Below, piece after piece: positions 36,801 to 45,044 of a stretch of 64,000 nt of DNA (positions are counted from its first letter, which is position 1; the number at the start of each line of letters is the position of its first letter). The translations under genes were made by a program, and so were the position numbers. Under the pieces are notes generated by a model, which saw only the letters and a list, made by a program, of their open reading frames with translations, made no database searches and was not told the origin of the DNA. The stretch is from Symsagittifera roscoffensis (Eukaryota > Xenacoelomorpha > Acoela > Convolutidae): positions 43,074,988-43,138,987 of the forward strand of contig NC_087070.1 of NCBI RefSeq assembly GCF_963678635.1, given 5' to 3'.

Positions 36801-39461
36801 GTTCTGCTTGCTGCAAAAGCTCGTTTTAGACATAAATGCTGCCTGACTTGAGATTTTTTTTTCTCGTGTGAAACTTCTCGTTACATATGTTGCAAAAAAC
36901 AACCGTTTACGACCGTTAAGTGCTAATTTTCACTGCAATTTTTTCGGAGCTGGTCTTTAGGAAGCATCTTGAAACATAAAAAAAATCGCAACACAGAAAA
37001 ACCACATGTGGCAGAAAAACACTCCGTTTCAAATTAAAGGTTTTGCTTGAGTTTTAGCATGAATTAGATGAAAAAAGTGAATTTTGGTGAAAATTTTTTA
37101 TGCCGGTCCTTGATCATCAGCATCAATCATAAACATTTTCAATTTGAGTTTTTAGAAGAGTTTCTAATTGTACAATGTTTAGTGCATCAAGCTTATTCAT
37201 TGCAAGTGTTCTCGCAGCAATGGGAACCCTTGCGATTTTTTTATTTTAGCAATTTTTGGATTTATTAGCTGGAACAATTATATCTTAGTTCCACTTCATC
37301 ACAAATCTGTTTTGCAGATTTGTGATAGATGCGATTTTAAAAAGTGTTTTTCTGCTTTTTAATCACCTTTTTATGTTATATTTTTATTCCAAAAGTAAAT
37401 ATTAGAGCGTTAAAATCAAATGTTAGAAAATTTATCAAAATCCTTCGAGTTTTTTTTAGTGAAGGGGGTATCTAAAGGCATGAGCATCTGAAAACTTGCA
37501 ATAAAATTTTCAGTTAGGGCTCAAACTTACGTTGAACCAACATGCATTTTCTGTAGCTTTGAATGAGAAATGGCTTCCAGTAATTGTTCCGACTTTCGAA
37601 GAGAGTGGCGAATCCATGAAATCTGTTTGCTTGGGGTGTTTTTAGTCAGGTTAAATTTACAAAAAAAAATGATTGCATATGAGAAGCGATTCTGAAAGTT
37701 TCAGATTACCGAAGGAGTATGCTTGCACCTAGTCTGAATGCGCTTGAAAATGCTCTATTAAATGATTATGGTTTTAACTCTTGAATTAATAAAGCGAGTT
37801 CCAAACTGAAGTGAGGCTAACGATTTGGTCATTTTAATTCGACTCAAATTTTAGCCCTATATATTTTATATTGGCAGTCCTAAAATTGTAAAATTGTATT
37901 TCATCAAAAAATTTTTGAACAATTTTGTACCAGACCCGCTAAGGTGCAGTCGGAACATTCAGGACTTTGTCCTGATATACAAGCAGTCTTGTTTACTTTT
38001 CAGCCCAAGGTACACAAAGTAGTTCATAGTTTAGCGGCAGTATTTTTGACCGGTAAAGGAGAGGGAGCGGGCTTTTGAAATTTTTGTTCGATTAGTTTAC
38101 GCCGAAAGATTGAAACACTACACGATATGCCAATAAGTTAGACTAGCTGCTAATGGCAAAAGTTTCGGGACCGCAGAGCTTTTATTTTTTTGATAAAACG
38201 TCATTTTTAACCATTTGTTGACAAAAGATTTTCAATAAAGTGTTTTTTTTTTTTGGCGCGTGCTGCCCTTGAAGATTATATATGGGTGCACAGGCAGCTT
38301 CAGAGATTTTAAGAGGTAGTTTGCCAGAATTGGCTGTCGTAAAATAGCACCAATGGGCTGACCTTTGAGAAATTTTGAAAATTTGACTACAATTGAGAGG
38401 AGAGGGTGATCCTTGAGACGCTACTGTTCAACGGTAATATTTAAATAGAAATACTGATCGAATTATGTTGGATCAAATGAAATGGAATGTATTTTAACTT
38501 TAATTTTGATTGGAAACTAAAACTAATCTGCATTCAACCAGCGCAGACTGTTTCGACCACATAATCAAAACAACTTGAAAAAGTTTGGTCGAAAAAACTT
38601 GAAAAACATTTTAGTAAGTGGCCGAGTGTACGTGTACAACAAACTGACCAAAGCCACCAGATGGCTCAAGACGAAAGACGGAGGGGAAGTTCCGAGCAAC
38701 ACGGCTCTCAATCCGAGTCATATCGACGACCCCAACCCCATGGCCGCTGACAGTGGAGGGGAGCAAGTGGTCAGGACTGCTACGCTTGCTAATGAGGGGG
38801 CTTCTCAAGGTATAATGCAATTTCGTGGTTCTTGAATGAGTACGTTGGGGGGGGGGGGGGGGGGGTCTTGAATAAGTACGTGGGGGAAGGGGGGGAGGGG
38901 AAGGGTGGGGGGTTTATTTGTACCCTAGAGAATAATAGGCTATCTAATGGAATTTAGTCGCATGTGACAACTTTCAAAACGTCTAAAACAAAAGTGAAGA
39001 AAAAAAAAGTTTTCTGTGTCAAATTAAAACTATGCCGAGTTTTGATATGGTCTCTTATACTCCTCTTTCCGTCCTCGCATCACACGTCTCAAAAATATTG
39101 AACCCCCGTCCCCTAGTGTCGTTTGTTCACGTCCGGTTGTAATGAAGTTTTGCATTTGGACTAATTAAAAATGCATATTCAAACATAATTGATCTGCAAG
39201 TACTGCCACGAAAATCATTATACTGGTTACGCCACAAAAATGATGTGTATATAATAAAGGGGAGAGGCAATTCGTGGGGGGGCTTTGAAGAGGAGGCATT
39301 TGGGAGTGGTTGATTTGGGAGAGGGCTTTTGGAGAGGGGAGGGGGAATTTTTTAGTAATGCACTATTATGAACTTTAGGTGCTGCAGCGTCGGTGGGTGC
39401 ATTCCGACCGCGTAGAGCGAGACCAGCTCCAATCGAAGAGCAGGAAGAAGAGGAGGAGTGA
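14694..39461 (+). CDS. CLCA-like type I membrane protein, C-terminal eight exons (partial gene)
   Basis: Eight exons (14,694-14,848; 16,295-16,371; 17,813-17,947; 20,075-20,202; 20,656-20,885; 26,189-26,273; 38,615-38,809; 39,379-39,461) join in frame with AG/GT borders at every junction (phases 0, 2, 2, 1, 0, 1, 1) and end at TGA 39,459-39,461, about 360 residues in total. DTFIYIVAVRDNGTNSED followed by QTNFIP matches the end of the fibronectin-III-like domain of CLCA proteins (vertebrate members have an IYVAIRA...SNIAQ...FIP pattern there). A transmembrane helix follows in exon 5, then a basic helix, a WW-like motif and an acidic tail. CLCA proteins are secreted or membrane-anchored metalloprotease-type regulators of the TMEM16A chloride channel in vertebrates. 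The VWA and protease exons are not in view. Family call is moderate; gene structure is strong. Confidence 0.7.
15640..15800 (-). mobile_element. hAT-type MITE fragment, inverted
   Basis: Matches the middle of the family in reverse (CCGCGTTTTTTGGCC, CCTGCGGCGCAGAATTTT, TTAGGGTCTC). It lies back-to-back with copy 2 across a TA microsatellite. Confidence 0.55.
15811..15851. repeat. (TA)n microsatellite
   Basis: Uninterrupted TA dinucleotides over 41 bases between two inverted MITE pieces. Confidence 0.95.
15852..16205 (+). mobile_element. hAT-type MITE copy 2, right end missing
   Basis: Begins CAGGGGCGGATCTAGG, followed by a long G run and the family's internal landmarks to GGTCGGTCGGC and AAGTACCAAAGGG, then stops without the right terminal repeat. 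Confidence 0.75.
16295..16371 (+). CDS. Exon 2 of the visible CLCA-like gene part
   Basis: Acceptor TGTGTCCAG, donor AC-GTAATT. The 77-base exon encodes VDNPPTYDQLTDYDANNGQL then LDSFN and ends in phase 2. PP...LTDYDxxxGQLLDSFN fits the start of the CLCA fibronectin-III-like domain (compare PP..ITDL and L.D.F patterns). Confidence 0.7.
16372..17812 (+). other. Intron 2 of the visible gene part
   Basis: T-rich intronic DNA. It includes an internally repeated phrase (TTTACGCTC..TTTTGAT..TTTTAGCTTTTAAA..TTCAGTTCATTTCCC) at ~16,630 and ~16,760 and a 31-bp tandem repeat. No gene. Confidence 0.5.
17319..17380. repeat. 31-bp direct tandem repeat, two copies
   Basis: TTATTAGATATCACACTTAA plus CCTCCTGCGAG occurs at 17,319-17,349 and again at 17,350-17,380 without a mismatch. 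Confidence 0.95.
17813..17947 (+). CDS. Exon 3 of the visible CLCA-like gene part
   Basis: Acceptor TTCGTTCCAG, donor CCCAG-GTAAAC; phase 2 to 2. It encodes DMTDRLRTVTGLETAYVQTV then YTQQVSSFSASS and a polybasic run KKKRRRSRS before APDP. The basic run is an unusual insert for an extracellular beta-sandwich loop and resembles a furin-type cleavage site. Confidence 0.75.
18079..18271. mobile_element. 193-bp MITE with 20-bp terminal inverted repeats
   Basis: GGATCTACTTAACAATCCCC at the left end is matched by its exact reverse complement at the right end. Related half-elements lie at ~20,228 (GGACCTAGTTAACAACCCCC) and ~63,900 (GGGGGATACTTAACAAAATC). No protein. Confidence 0.75.
18618..19020 (+). 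mobile_element. hAT-type MITE copy 3, diverged
   Basis: Begins CAGGGGTGAATCTAGG and ends near CGCTACTGA, with family landmarks CCGCGCGCTTCTCTCTC and GGGTCGAATCCCTGAAG between them. Confidence 0.65.
20075..20202 (+). CDS. Exon 4 of the visible CLCA-like gene part
   Basis: Acceptor ATCATTTAG, donor GGAC-GTCAGT; phase 2 to 1. It encodes DTFIYIVAVRDNGTNSEDTV then GAQTNFIPAEEFYTYLDEPGFG. This is the C-terminal strand pair of the fibronectin-III-like domain and carries the best CLCA match. One N-glycosylation sequon (NGT) and probably NTT-free otherwise. Confidence 0.85.
20203..20655 (+). other. Intron 4 of the visible gene part
   Basis: A 453-bp intron with a half copy of the GGATCTACTTAACAATCCCC family near its start and a G-rich run near 20,377. 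Confidence 0.5.
20656..20885 (+). CDS. Exon 5: linker and transmembrane helix of the CLCA-like protein
   Basis: Acceptor CTTTTCAG, donor CCAGAC-GTAAGA; phase 1 to 0. It encodes QDPFGPGDTYPIIPD, an Ala-rich stretch, then a transmembrane helix of about 27 residues (from IATVVICCILGLALLGGLVA to LGLYMF) followed by ARK, the usual positive stop-transfer signal, so the N-terminus is outside. The GC content is much higher than in the flanking introns. Confidence 0.85.
22950..25430 (-). pseudogene. Decayed Ty3/gypsy gag-pol remnant
   Basis: Read on the minus strand, broken frames give a gag zinc knuckle remnant at ~24,650-24,710 (C-x6-KGHFTKF-x3-C, one cysteine changed from the CCHC pattern) and a reverse transcriptase between ~23,220 and ~24,060. 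RT features are TGFYGLGGMQNEVQKVL, the catalytic YLDDILIASR (YxDD at ~23,526-23,537), and a thumb-like KNKKELRSLFGSINQY. Many stops and frameshifts separate these, so it is inactive. It is clearly different from the intact element at the left edge and lies in the opposite orientation. Confidence 0.7.
25463..25805 (+). mobile_element. hAT-type MITE copy 4, right end missing
   Basis: Begins CAGGGGCGGATCTAGG; landmarks GGCGCGCGCTCCCCCTC and GGTCGGTCGGCC are present, and it ends after a duplicated GGCCAAAAATGGATT with no right terminal repeat. It breaks at almost the same point as copy 2. Confidence 0.75.
26189..26273 (+). CDS. Exon 6: basic cytoplasmic juxtamembrane helix
   Basis: Acceptor TTGCTTTTAG, donor CCCAG-GTGAGA; phase 0 to 1. 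It encodes MEARKNWKRAIRKAMLMSRL then TTAKAIDP. The Met is internal to the protein. The segment is an amphipathic, Arg/Lys-rich helix, and AIDP continues into the WW-like motif of the next exon, which supports direct joining across the ~12.3-kb intron. Confidence 0.75.
26426..26910 (+). repeat. Interspersed repeat family R1, near full-length copy
   Basis: Starts AAGACTGCTCGTATTAGGGC, passes TGTTCCGACTGCC, GGAACAATTTCTAAGACGG, GCGCGTTAATTGTCC, GGCAATCTTTAAA, AAGATCACAGGTGAAAT and ends near CGAAAGTCGGTAC. Similar blocks in the same order occur at 40,975, 44,335, 45,045 and 56,215. Confidence 0.65.
30975..31032 (-). repeat. R1 family, terminal block only
   Basis: GGAACATTCAGGGCTTTGGC then CTGATGTACGAGCAGTCTTG is the reverse complement of the R1 head, including its small inverted repeat. 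Confidence 0.6.
31141..31210 (+). repeat. R1 family, terminal block only
   Basis: GATTGCTCGTATCAGGTCGA and the following AAGCCTTGAAGGTTCTGAGT match the R1 head. Confidence 0.6.
31235..31559. mobile_element. Fold-back element with ~65-bp inverted arms
   Basis: The left arm (31,235-31,299) contains GGCGATCCATGGATCTTTGT and AGGCAGTCGAGTTCGCACAC; the right arm (31,495-31,559) is its reverse complement with about two differences. The loop is ~195 bp and includes TGATAATTTGCCACGC, a block also seen at ~40,750. No frame. Confidence 0.75.
32348..32697 (+). mobile_element. hAT-type MITE copy 5, complete with 8-bp target duplication
   Basis: Begins CAGGGGCGGATC and ends AAATCCGCCCCTG. It is flanked by a perfect 8-bp duplication CCTAAATA (32,340-32,347 and 32,698-32,705), which assigns the family to the hAT superfamily. 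350 bp, non-coding. Confidence 0.92.
33172..33533 (-). mobile_element. hAT-type MITE copy 6, complete with 8-bp target duplication
   Basis: Minus orientation: ends GATCCGCCCCTG on the right and starts CAAGGAGCGGATTTAGG on the left. Flanked by a perfect duplication ATTTGATC (33,164-33,171 and 33,534-33,541). Confidence 0.92.
34270..35310. repeat. Cluster of palindromes built on CATACAATTTCCATA half-sites
   Basis: A perfect 30-bp palindrome at 34,454-34,483 and a one-mismatch version at 34,633-34,662, often extended by TAGTCA / TGACTA and ATGCT / AGCAT. Partial versions lie at ~34,275, ~34,315, ~35,155, ~35,200-35,260 and ~35,262-35,290. No coding. Confidence 0.8.
35830..36930 (-). pseudogene. 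Broken hAT-like transposase with N-terminal BED-type zinc finger
   Basis: On the minus strand: a finger-like CNICNEKFHTRKKKSQVRQH (~36,830-36,890), then KKLYVIFDKTKSRIYGNAAA, then TFPNLLHLTCVSHAMLLFVE with LKTALAKFAGRR, then after an in-frame stop (TGA at 36,146-36,148) PWPIITRWRACVRCG, and further down KDYEEAIFVKEAQNKLQEVL. This order (finger, acidic core, PNLxHxTCxxHA, PxxTRW) is that of hAT-related transposases and their domesticated relatives such as CGGBP1-like genes. Several stops interrupt it, so it is a pseudogene. It could be a relative of the source of the hAT MITEs, but no link is visible. Confidence 0.7.
37945..37998 (-). repeat. R1 family, terminal block only
   Basis: GCAGTCGGAACATTCAGGAC then TTTGTCCTGATATACAAGCA and GTCTTG match the R1 head in reverse. 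Confidence 0.6.
38040..38430 (+). mobile_element. hAT-type MITE copy 7, badly decayed
   Basis: Family landmarks TTGGCGCGTGCTGCCCTTGA and a diverged GGTAGTTTGCCAGAATTGG are recognisable, ends are lost. Confidence 0.45.
38615..38809 (+). CDS. Exon 7: WW-like motif of the CLCA-like protein tail
   Basis: Acceptor ACATTTTAG, donor CTCAAG-GTATAA; phase 1 to 1. It encodes SGRVYVYNKLTKATRW then LKTKDGGEVPSN and a polar stretch. With AIDP from exon 6 this reads DP-x-SGRVYVYN-xxT-xxT-xW, the strand 2/3 core of a WW domain; the first tryptophan of a normal WW domain is missing. An earlier acceptor-like AG at ~38,541 gives a stop codon in frame, so 38,615 is preferred. Confidence 0.75.
38847..38912 (+). 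repeat. G-rich intronic tract (potential G-quadruplex)
   Basis: Nineteen consecutive G at 38,847-38,865, then a second GTACGTGGGGGA-type unit with G runs to 38,912. It starts 38 bases after the exon 7 donor. Confidence 0.8.
38913..39378 (+). other. Remainder of intron 7
   Basis: Intronic DNA with G-rich patches near 39,260-39,350; no other feature. Confidence 0.5.
39379..39461 (+). CDS. Exon 8: terminal exon of the CLCA-like gene
   Basis: Acceptor GAACTTTAG; entered in phase 1. It encodes GAAASVGAFRPRRARPAPIE and an acidic end EQEEEEE, then TGA at 39,459-39,461. A 17-bp minisatellite begins five bases after the stop. No close AATAAA was seen. Confidence 0.75.
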
Positions 39462-39465
39462 ACTG

Positions 39466-39540
39466 ACTCACGACTCACGGAGACTCACGACTCACGGAGA
39501 CTCGCGACTCACGGGGACTCACGACTCACGGGGACTCAAG
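39466..39540. repeat. 17-bp minisatellite in the 3' untranslated region
   Basis: Four copies of ACTCACGACTCACGGAG or close variants from 39,466 to 39,533 plus a partial copy. Confidence 0.9.
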
Positions 39541-40087
39541 AGTACTCCACTGACTTACAAATACATGGATGACTAATCATGCAAACAATTGACTAATTGA
39601 CCCATAAACAAATAGGGCTCCGTTGACTCATTTATGACTCGTATGGCTCATAACTAGTTTATGACTCATAACTAGACGCAACTCCAGCTTTTTTTACTTT
39701 GATTTGACTATAGTTTAGTTTCGACTGAACGGAAAGACAGCTTGCTGAATTCTACAAAACCTTGAAAAAAGCCTTGCTTGCTTAACAACATTTGAAGATG
39801 AGTCATGATCCAACGGGTACGACCAAAAAATCACAAACTAACATAGATTCTGATGAATATGAAACTTTACGACTCCTTGACAAGCGGTAACTTTGACATG
39901 AAATTTATCAGCATTGTTGGTGTAAATCAGTTAAAATTACGGATACTATTCACTTTAAATAGTTTTCCATGATAAAATAACCACTTCTGACTGACTGCTC
40001 GCAAAAGAATTGAAATATTAACTTGCACGAGCTATTCGACAGTGTCTTCTAGATTTCAGTTTTCTTTTATTGCATTGTCATGTCAAG

Positions 40088-40485
40088 TTGTAGCGGATTT
40101 GGGGGGAGGGGGTATGCTTTTTTTTCGAGGAGGTTCGACCCCCTTTTGTATTGTTATACGACATCTAGTTTTAGCTATTTGACCTCAAAAAATTTTTAAA
40201 GCGAATGTTTGAAAGGGGAGCGCGCGTCAAAAAAAAGCACAATTTTTTTTTGTTCAAATTGTTTCAAAAACAAACAAAAATAGGCGTTTATGCCTATTAT
40301 TATAAAAGTTTGCCTGCGGCGCTCAATTAGTTTTTTTTCGCAGAATAGGGTCTTGTTTTATTAGAAGCACTGAAAATCAAATTGGTCAAACTGAAAAAAG
40401 TCGACGTTTTTTGAAAACTTTAAATTACAAAATTCGATTTTAAAAAAAACCCTCGAAAAGCTCCTCGGACTGCCACTGATGCCAA
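40088..40485 (-). mobile_element. hAT-type MITE copy 8, decayed
   Basis: GTAGCGGATTTGGGGGGAGG at one side, GGGGAGCGCGCGTCAAAAAA, TTTGCCTGCGGCGCTCAATT and AATAGGGTCTTG inside, ending near CACTGATGCC. Confidence 0.6.
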
Positions 40486-40580
40486 GTGAACATAGTCACC
40501 AATCCACAAATGAATACTTGGGCATTGTCACCATTTTCGCTGAAAAACTTAATTCTTCTCTGGTAGCAATATATAAAAAA

Positions 40581-40780
40581 AGACTGCTCCCATCACAACA
40601 AAGCCCTGAATGTTCCGACTGCCCTTTAATTGGTCTAGAATAGTTTTTGCTGTACGAAGTATTGGTAAACTAGGAACTTTTGGTTAATTTTGTGTATTGA
40701 ACTCATAAGACCAATTAGCTTGCCTCAATTAAATTTGGATTGATTTTGAGTGCGGATATTTTGCCACGCATAAAAAGTTC
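40581..40780 (+). repeat. R1-related block
   Basis: AAGACTGCTCCCATCA, GCCCTGAATGTTCCGACTGC and TTTAATTGGTCTAGAATAG, then a GATATTTTGCCACGCATAAA block like that in the 31.4-kb fold-back loop. Confidence 0.55.
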
Positions 40781-40974
40781 GTGTATACTATTGAAAGTAT
40801 CAAACAATCATTCAAGCAGCAAAGCCAACCAAACTTAAATTTATTGCAACCGATACTCGCTTGACAATCGCGAGATTGCGGGGTCGATACCCATACGCAG
40901 TCAATTTCTGTTCAATCGATCTGAATAAAGAAACCACCCGGTCATATATATTCCTCATCTTTTTCAAAAATCGG

Positions 40975-41460
40975 AAAAAAAAGAGACAAAAAAGCTCGTG
41001 TCAGGGCGAAACTCTGATTGTCCCTACTGCTTTTTGTTTTCTATGGAGTAATTTAAAATAATTAATGAAATTTTCAAAAAACTGAAAAAAAATCATCCAT
41101 CCACATATTATGTAAGGTACAAAGTGATATATTTTGTTACAGCAAAGTATTACCCCAGAACATGCCTCATTATATTTGGAGCTATTTCTAATACGGATTA
41201 AATCTCCACTTACGCGTTAATAGCTCGAAATATGTTGCGCGTTAATTGTCCTATATTGGTCAAATTGGCAATCTTTAAGCCGCCATATTTTTTGGCAGGT
41301 GAAACACCTTTGTAACTTTGAACTCAAAACAACAATAACTTTCAAATGTTATGAAAAAGTTTCGTCGGAAAATGCTAGTTAAAAATTCGAAGTTTGTTTG
41401 GAGAAAAAACACCCCGAGCACAAATTTCAGTCAGCTTCTTCGAAAGTCGGAACAACATGT
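40975..41460 (+). repeat. Interspersed repeat R1, near full-length copy
   Basis: Head AGCTCGTGTCAGGGCGAAAC, middle CTAATACGGATTAAATC and GCGCGTTAATTGTCC, GGCAATCTTTAAGCC, tail TTCTTCGAAAGTCGGAACA. Its tail overlaps the left border of the tandem duplication. Confidence 0.65.
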
Positions 41461-43806
41461 ATCATTATGCTTTTCTTTTTCCTATGTCGAAATATCCATA
41501 AACTTGAGCACAGGTGCCAATTTAACAGAGCGGATTCAATGTCTTCGTTCATCATTTCTGATAACCAAACAGCTTTGTCAATTTTCATTAGTTTTGGCCA
41601 AAAAAACAGGTAATTGGTAACCTGCCATCTAAAATTACCTGGATTTTTCGAGGGCCAAAAACAGCGGGTTTGTTAAAAGCGGATTTAGAAAGTGCGATCG
41701 TAGACTTTTACTCAGGAATTGAACAGCGTGACCTCTCAAAAGGTACTATTTGGTAAAATTTTGCGGCATCCATTTAGAACTTAATTCTTATACTAAGTTT
41801 GAACGGGAAGTGCGCTGGGGAGCACACTGCATTTTTGTCGTCATCTGCTAAAAACGCCCTGCAACGTCTTTTTCGGAATTTTTTTCAAACAATTCTTTGC
41901 AACGAGGAATAATAGGATACAAACTTTTTCTTATAGTGCTGTGGAAGAGCTTGGAAAATGTGTTTGTTCGACCTACAAAAAGGTCGTAAACAAGATAAAA
42001 AAACTCAGAACTCTTATAAGTTTCACTCCCCTCTCCCCTCTCCTACTTGATGTTTAGTATGGAATCTTCAACAAAAAATAAAAATATCCGTTGATAAAGT
42101 TCATTCGAATGTCTAAAATGTCCAAACCCTCAGCTTTTTTCGAAATTATTTTCCCTCTGAGGGTCGTTCAAAAATTCATGCACTTAAATCTGTGTTCAAT
42201 TTCCTTTAAATCTTGAACTTATACCGTATATTTTATCTCTCCGTTATCAAAATTACCCTGAAGTTGAATTTATGAGTGAGTGTGTGATAAACAGGGTTTA
42301 GTAGGGCAACTCCAACTGATTAAATTGATCTTAGTGACTAAACAGCCCGCAGAAAAATAATTTCTGTTACCAAACATCAAAGAAAACATCGAATGAAACT
42401 TGTGCCAAAAATAAAACCTGAAGATTTCTAGCTAAAACGTCCGGGAGACAAACCGGAATACAAAAAACTGACCATTCTATGTAAAACGAAAATCATGGAA
42501 ACGGAAGCATTATAGAAACAAATAAAAACAGTTCGTTTTCCTCTTAAGTAATTCAATTGAAAGATTACTTTCTTTAGTGAAACAAATTTCTCGCTAAGCA
42601 AACTCGGCAGTCTGTCGTTAGCTTCTTCGAAAGTCGGAACAACATGTATCATTATGCTTTTCTTTTTCCTATGTCGAAATATCCATAAACTTGAGCATAG
42701 GTGCCAATTTGACAGAGCGGATTCAATGTCTTCGTTCATCATTTCTGATAACCAAACAGCTTTGTCAATTTCATTAGTTTTGGCAAAAAAAACAGGTAAT
42801 TGGTAACCTGCCATCTAAAATTACCTGGATTTTTCGAGGGCCAAAAACAGCGGGTTTGTTAAAAGCGGATTTAGAAAGTGCGATCGTAGATTTTTACTCA
42901 GGAATTGAACAGCGTGACCTCTCAAAAGGTACTATTTGGTAAAATTTTGCGGCATCCATTTAGAACTTAATTCATATACTAAGTTTGAACGGGAAGTGCG
43001 CTGGGGAGCACACTGCATTTTTGTCGTCATCTGCTAAAAACGCCCTGCAACGTCTTTTTCGGAATTTTTTTCAAACAATTCTTTGCAACGAGGAATAATA
43101 GGATACAAACTTTTTCTTATAGTGCTGTGGAAGAGCTTGGAAAATGTGTTTGTTCGACGTACAAAAAGGTCGTAAACATGATAAAAAAACTCAGAACTCT
43201 TATCAGTTTCACTCCCCTCTCCCCTCTCCTACTTGATGTTTAGTATGGAATCTTCAACAACAATTAAAAATATCCGTTGATAAAGTTCATTCGAATGTCC
43301 AAAATGTCCAAACCCTCAACTTTTTGGAAATTATTTTCCCTCTGAGGGTCGTTCAAAATTTCATGCACTTAAATCTGTGTTCAATTTCCTTTAAACCTTG
43401 AACTTATACCGTATAATTTATCTCTCCGTTATCAAAATTACCCTGAAGTTGAATTTATGAGTGAGTGTGTGATAAACAGGGTTTAGTAGGGCGACTGCAA
43501 CTGATTAAATTGATCTTAGTGAATAAACAGCCCGCAGAAAAATAATTTTTGTTACCAAACATCAAAGAAAACATCAAACGAAACTTGTGCCAAAAATAAA
43601 ACCTGAAGATTGCTAGCTAAAACGTCCGGGAAACAATCCGGCAAACAAAAACTGACCATTCTATGTAAAACGAAAATCATGGAAACTGAAGTGTTTAGAA
43701 ACAAATAAAAACAATTAATTTTTTTCTTCTTAAGTAATTCAAATGATAGATTACTTTCTTTAGTGAAACAAATTTCTCACTAAGCAAACTCGGCAGTCTG
43801 TCGTTA
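41434..43806. repeat. Tandem segmental duplication, two ~1,187-bp units
   Basis: Unit 1 is 41,434-42,620 and unit 2 is 42,621-43,806; both begin GCTTCTTCGAAAGTCGGAAC and end AAACTCGGCAGTCTGTCGTTA, meeting head to tail with no spacer. Differences are scattered point changes and one- or two-base indels, so the duplication is fairly young. No gene inside. Confidence 0.93.
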
Positions 43807-44334
43807 ACAGCGTCGTCTTTTTGTCGCACAAAATTCATTAAAAAAGTTTAAAAAATACCAATATTATTTACTTCAAATTGATCGCTTATTGTTCTGCGAA
43901 AGTCAAATTATTTTTTGGGGCCTAATTCGCCAGGGATGTAAATTTTCAAACGGTACTTCTCAAAAAAACAACTTAAGAACATCACAAAAAATATCGGGAC
44001 ATAATTATGTACTGAATTTTTTTTCATCCTCATAATTAAAGACACAAATTGAACCAACTATAATTTTTCGGAGCATGTTTAGATTAATTTTTGATATTTT
44101 CGGTGTCCTGCGCGAGCAAAAGAGGGCTTCTGAATGAGTTTAAATGGGAAAACACTTCAATAGACGGTTTGGTCGCTCAATCATGCAATCTCCTCTCACA
44201 AATCAATTTACAATACAGTTCATTCAACGGGTTTAAAATCTAGTTGATATTAACTTGACTTAACACTCGATGGTATTTGTTGTTTAATTCGTATGAGTTT
44301 GAGACTTGCGTTTGCGTCATATAAATAACAAGAC

Positions 44335-44960
44335 TGTGTAAATTAGGGCGAAGCCTTGAATGTTCTAAGTTCCCCTTGTAGGACTGTGGGTTAGTAATCG
44401 TTAACAAAACACTGATGGAAATTTCAAAGAACAAGGAGAAAAATAAGAGATTTTTGTTAGTTTTTTTTTTAAATTCGTCCCCAAACATGCTATCTAAACT
44501 ACAAAGTGATATAATTTCCGAATGGCAAAGTATCACACAAAGTATTAAATATAGCAAATATCATGCCTCAATTGAAAGATTTATGAGACGGATTAAATTT
44601 CCGAGAAATAGATTGCGCCAAATCGGCAATCTGTAAGCCCTATAACGTTACGAAAAAGATCACCGGTGAAATATTTCGTGAGATAGATAAAATGTAAAGT
44701 TAGCAATTATGACAAAACGCCTGCTTCAACCAATTTGGATCAATTTCTAAGACGGAATAAATCGCCGCTTACGCGCGCTATTTGTCCCAATTGGCCTAAC
44801 TGGCAATCTTTAAACTCCCATTACTTTGCGAAAATTGATCACATGTGAAACATTTTTTAAAATTTGAGCTCAAGACAACAATGCCTGTCAATTGACATAA
44901 AAATTTTTAGCAAAAAAGGCTTGTCAAAAGTCAAAACTTGTCTGGAGAAAAAAAACTATT
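44335..44960 (+). repeat. R1 copies, partial and overlapping
   Basis: Head AAATTAGGGCGAAGCCTTGA with ATGTTCTAAGTTCC, then two successive middle blocks (GAGACGGATTAAATTTCC; CTAAGACGGAATAAATCGCC) and AATCTTTAAACTCCCATTAC. Confidence 0.55.
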
Positions 44961-45044
44961 CTTAGAGCAGCGTTTTTGCCGTTTTCTTTACTCGGATAAA
45001 ACTTTTTATCAAAAATGGTCCACTTTCGAATAATTTTATAAAAA

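Larger units (their letters stand above)
26274..38614 (+). other. Intron 6 of the visible gene part (~12.3 kb)
   Basis: No exon recognised. Contains interspersed repeats, two intact hAT MITEs, a fold-back element, a cluster of perfect palindromes and a broken transposase, each listed separately. 27,110-30,970 shows nothing I can name. Confidence 0.55.

Noticed and set aside
42428-42814. 128-codon minus-strand frame
   Set aside because: It spans the junction of the tandem duplication and has no counterpart in each unit; no domain is recognisable.
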